In this document: positions 7,154-7,983 of the stretch, one piece after another
Numbering within the stretch: position 1 is the first letter of the stretch
Layout of the letters: each line of letters opens with the position of its first letter
Assembly (NCBI GenBank): GCA_024278415.1
Contig: JAJRTI010000617.1
Location: forward strand, 1 to 7,983
Length of the DNA: 7,983 nucleotides
Origin: Planctomycetota bacterium
Lineage (GTDB): Bacteria > Planctomycetota > Brocadiia > JAJRTI01
Direction: 5' to 3'
The notes under the pieces: generated by a model
Seen by the model: the letters and a program-made list of their open reading frames with translations, nothing else
Database searches by the model: none
What the model was told of the DNA's origin: nothing
Translations under genes and position numbers: made by a program

Positions 7154-7182
7154 TTGACACCTGCCACTCACGGGGCTATAAT
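7154..7182 (+). promoter_or_regulatory. Consensus sigma-70 type promoter of trxA
   Basis: TTGACA (7154-7159) and TATAAT (7177-7182) are both perfect consensus hexamers with the ideal 17-base spacer. The predicted start is near 7189, giving a leader of about 195 bases before trxA. Such a strong promoter suggests high basal expression or a need for a repressor. Its -35 and that of the opposite promoter form an inverted repeat, GTGTCAA (7121-7127) and TTGACAC (7154-7160). Confidence 0.85.
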
Positions 7183-7187
7183 TTTTG

Positions 7188-7197
7188 TGCATATGCA
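7188..7197. repeat. Palindrome TGCATATGCA at the trxA start site (possible operator)
   Basis: A perfect 10-base palindrome covers about -1 to +9 of the predicted trxA transcript. Its half-sites TGCAT/ATGCA are the same as those at the opposite start site (7077-7091). It may be a shared operator; it could also be chance. Confidence 0.4.
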
Positions 7198-7334
7198 GGC
7201 CGTGGCGGCTACGCTCGTGGCTAAGCGAAGCGGCGGATCAAGCGAGCCAAGCGTCGCGCGTGCCAATGCCACAAGGAAGAAACCGATAGAGACGGCATCC
7301 GTCACTGCCGCATCCTCACCCACCCCGACTGCCC

Positions 7335-7352
7335 GCCAGCCTAGCGGCTGGC
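7335..7352 (+). promoter_or_regulatory. Hairpin in the trxA leader
   Basis: GCCAGCC and GGCTGGC form a perfect 7-base stem with a TAGC loop, ending 18 bases before the trxA Shine-Dalgarno site. There is no T-run after it, so it is not a terminator. It could shape translation or mRNA stability. I recognise no riboswitch class. Confidence 0.4.
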
Positions 7353-7370
7353 CGCGAGTCATCCTGCCCC

Positions 7371-7376
7371 AAGGAG
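7371..7376 (+). promoter_or_regulatory. Ribosome binding site of trxA
   Basis: AAGGAG precedes tandem start codons ATGATG. The spacer is 4 bases to the first and 7 bases to the second, which favours the ATG at 7384. Confidence 0.75.
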
Positions 7377-7383
7377 ACACATG

Positions 7384-7713
7384 ATGGCCGAGAACGTGAT
7401 TGAGTTCAGCGACGACAACTTCGAGGCGGAAGTGCTCCAGGCCGATACTCCTGTGCTCGTGGATTTTTGGGCGGAATGGTGTGGCCCTTGCCGCATGCTG
7501 GCGCCGGTGATCGAGGAGATCGCGGGAGAGTTCGACGGCAAGGCGAAAGTCGGCAAGCTGGATACCGACGCCAACCAAAAGACCGCCGCCCAGTACGGCG
7601 TGACCGCGATCCCGACGATCATCGTGTTCAAGGGCGGCGAGGTGGCCAAGCAAATGGTCGGCCTCCAGTCCAAAGCCAGTATCGCTGAGGCGCTTGACGC
7701 CGCGCTATCGTAA
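7384..7713 (+). CDS. trxA: Thioredoxin
   Basis: A 109-residue cytoplasmic thioredoxin, the general disulfide reductant kept reduced by thioredoxin reductase. The single domain is complete: DFWAEWCGPCRMLAPV has the redox Cys33 and Cys36 and the buried Asp27. DTDANQKTAAQYGV precedes the cis-proline loop TAIPTI (Pro77). FKGGEVAKQMVG and a final helix close the fold. There is no signal peptide. I chose the second of two adjacent ATGs (7384) because AAGGAG then lies 7 bases upstream and MAENVIEF resembles family N-termini; a start at 7381 would add one Met. The gene stands alone, with its own consensus promoter upstream and a hairpin terminator downstream, and is divergent from hpf. Confidence 0.97.
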   Translation: MAENVIEFSDDNFEAEVLQADTPVLVDFWAEWCGPCRMLAPVIEEIAGEFDGKAKVGKLDTDANQKTAAQYGVTAIPTIIVFKGGEVAKQMVGLQSKASIAEALDAALS

Positions 7714-7738
7714 TCGAGCGCCAGCTCGGCAGTTTGAG

Positions 7739-7770
7739 GAAGCCCGGCTTGCAGCAGCCGGGCTTCTGTT
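7739..7770 (+). terminator. Intrinsic terminator of trxA
   Basis: GAAGCCCGGCT (7739-7749) pairs perfectly with AGCCGGGCTTC (7756-7766), an 11-base GC-rich stem with a 6-base loop, 25 bases after the trxA stop. The T-rich tail is short (TGTT), so termination may be less than complete. Confidence 0.85.
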
Positions 7771-7983
7771 ATGTACCCCCTCTACCCATGGCAATTACCC
7801 ACACGTAAGACCGTTGGGCCGCAGGCCACAGGAAGCCAGAAATGTCCCACGGATGTTCGCATGGCCCCCGGATAGAAGGGGGAACAAGGCATCGGCGAGA
7901 CGGGTTTGTCATCTGTGGGGCTCTCACCCCTGCCACACGACTGAGACCTCATGGCTCTTGACCCCGACAGGGGTCATACAACA
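7771..7983. other. Non-coding tract with three small C/G hairpins at the right edge
   Basis: No recognisable gene follows the trxA terminator. Three inverted pairs lie in a row: CCCCC/GGGGG at 7865-7869 and 7878-7882, GGGG/CCCC at 7917-7920 and 7927-7930, and TGACCCC-GACA-GGGGTCA at 7959-7976. The last is the strongest. Short open frames (at most about 57 codons) are present on both strands but none resembles a known protein. It could be an intergenic repeat element or a structured RNA; the tract is cut by the window edge. Confidence 0.35.

Larger units (their letters stand above)
6906..7383. other. Divergent control region between hpf and trxA
   Basis: These 478 bases have no convincing gene. 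From the centre outwards they hold two back-to-back promoters, TGCAT-type repeats on both predicted start sites, two leaders of about 185-195 bases, and the ribosome binding sites of hpf and trxA. A small hairpin lies in the trxA leader. In each leader one reading frame stays open from near the start site until it overlaps the downstream gene start; these are treated as unproven. Confidence 0.7.

Noticed and set aside
7168..7653. Minus-strand open frame of 161 codons opposite trxA
   Set aside because: It is antisense to an intact thioredoxin gene with WCGPC and cis-Pro, and it crosses the trxA promoter. No domain is visible in it.
7840..7983. Possible tRNA or CRISPR repeat at the right edge
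   Set aside because: The hairpins do not form a cloverleaf, there is no CCA-end or T-loop motif, and the inverted pairs are not copies of one repeat with regular spacers.

Overview
The window comes from a GC-rich bacterium. I estimate roughly 60% G+C by eye. It uses textbook sigma-70 type promoters and ATG/TTG starts with AAGGAG-like ribosome binding sites. The gene set is RNase E/G, a DUF2344 protein, a PTS phosphorelay pair, a short hibernation factor and thioredoxin. It fits an uncultured lineage such as Planctomycetes, a Hydrogenedentes-like group or a deltaproteobacterial relative, but nothing in the sequence fixes the phylum. All recognisable genes are ordinary bacterial housekeeping or regulatory families. 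I see no mobile element, CRISPR array, rRNA or tRNA.

Layout. Positions 154-6905 hold a compact minus-strand gene train. Read in transcription order it is hpf (6905-6543), ptsH (6462-6181), ptsI (6191-4443), a DUF2344/TIGR03936-type gene (4446-3760), rng (3759-2263) and, after a 189-base gap, a large TPR-repeat protein (2073-154). From ptsH to rng the genes overlap or abut (11-base overlap, 4-base TTGA overlap, 0-base TGA/ATG junction), so they are very probably translationally coupled. On the plus strand a single thioredoxin gene (7384-7713) ends in a clear hairpin terminator. Between hpf and trxA lies a divergent control region (6906-7383) with two back-to-back promoters. The plus one is a perfect TTGACA-17-TATAAT. 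The minus one is TTGACA-18-TACACT. Both predicted start sites sit on TGCAT/ATGCA repeats, which could be a shared operator. Both promoters give leaders of about 185-195 bases.

How the parts fit. EI (PtsI) takes phosphate from PEP and passes it to HPr (PtsH). No sugar permease (EII), EIIA or HPr kinase lies in the window, so here the relay looks more regulatory than transport-dedicated. It is co-transcribed with a factor that silences ribosomes (HPF), with an RNase E/G ribonuclease and with a DUF2344 protein of probable RNA or translation context. The operon therefore appears to link carbon/energy state to ribosome idling and RNA turnover. Thioredoxin, divergently transcribed, may share the control region. 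The usual B12-radical-SAM partner of DUF2344 and the usual L21/L27 ribosomal genes after rng are absent from this locus.

The most interesting leads are the symmetric divergent control region and the operon's unusual gene combination. The TPR protein with a Cys/His-rich N-terminal segment and the hairpin-rich tract at the right edge (7860-7980) follow. No clearly new system is demonstrated.
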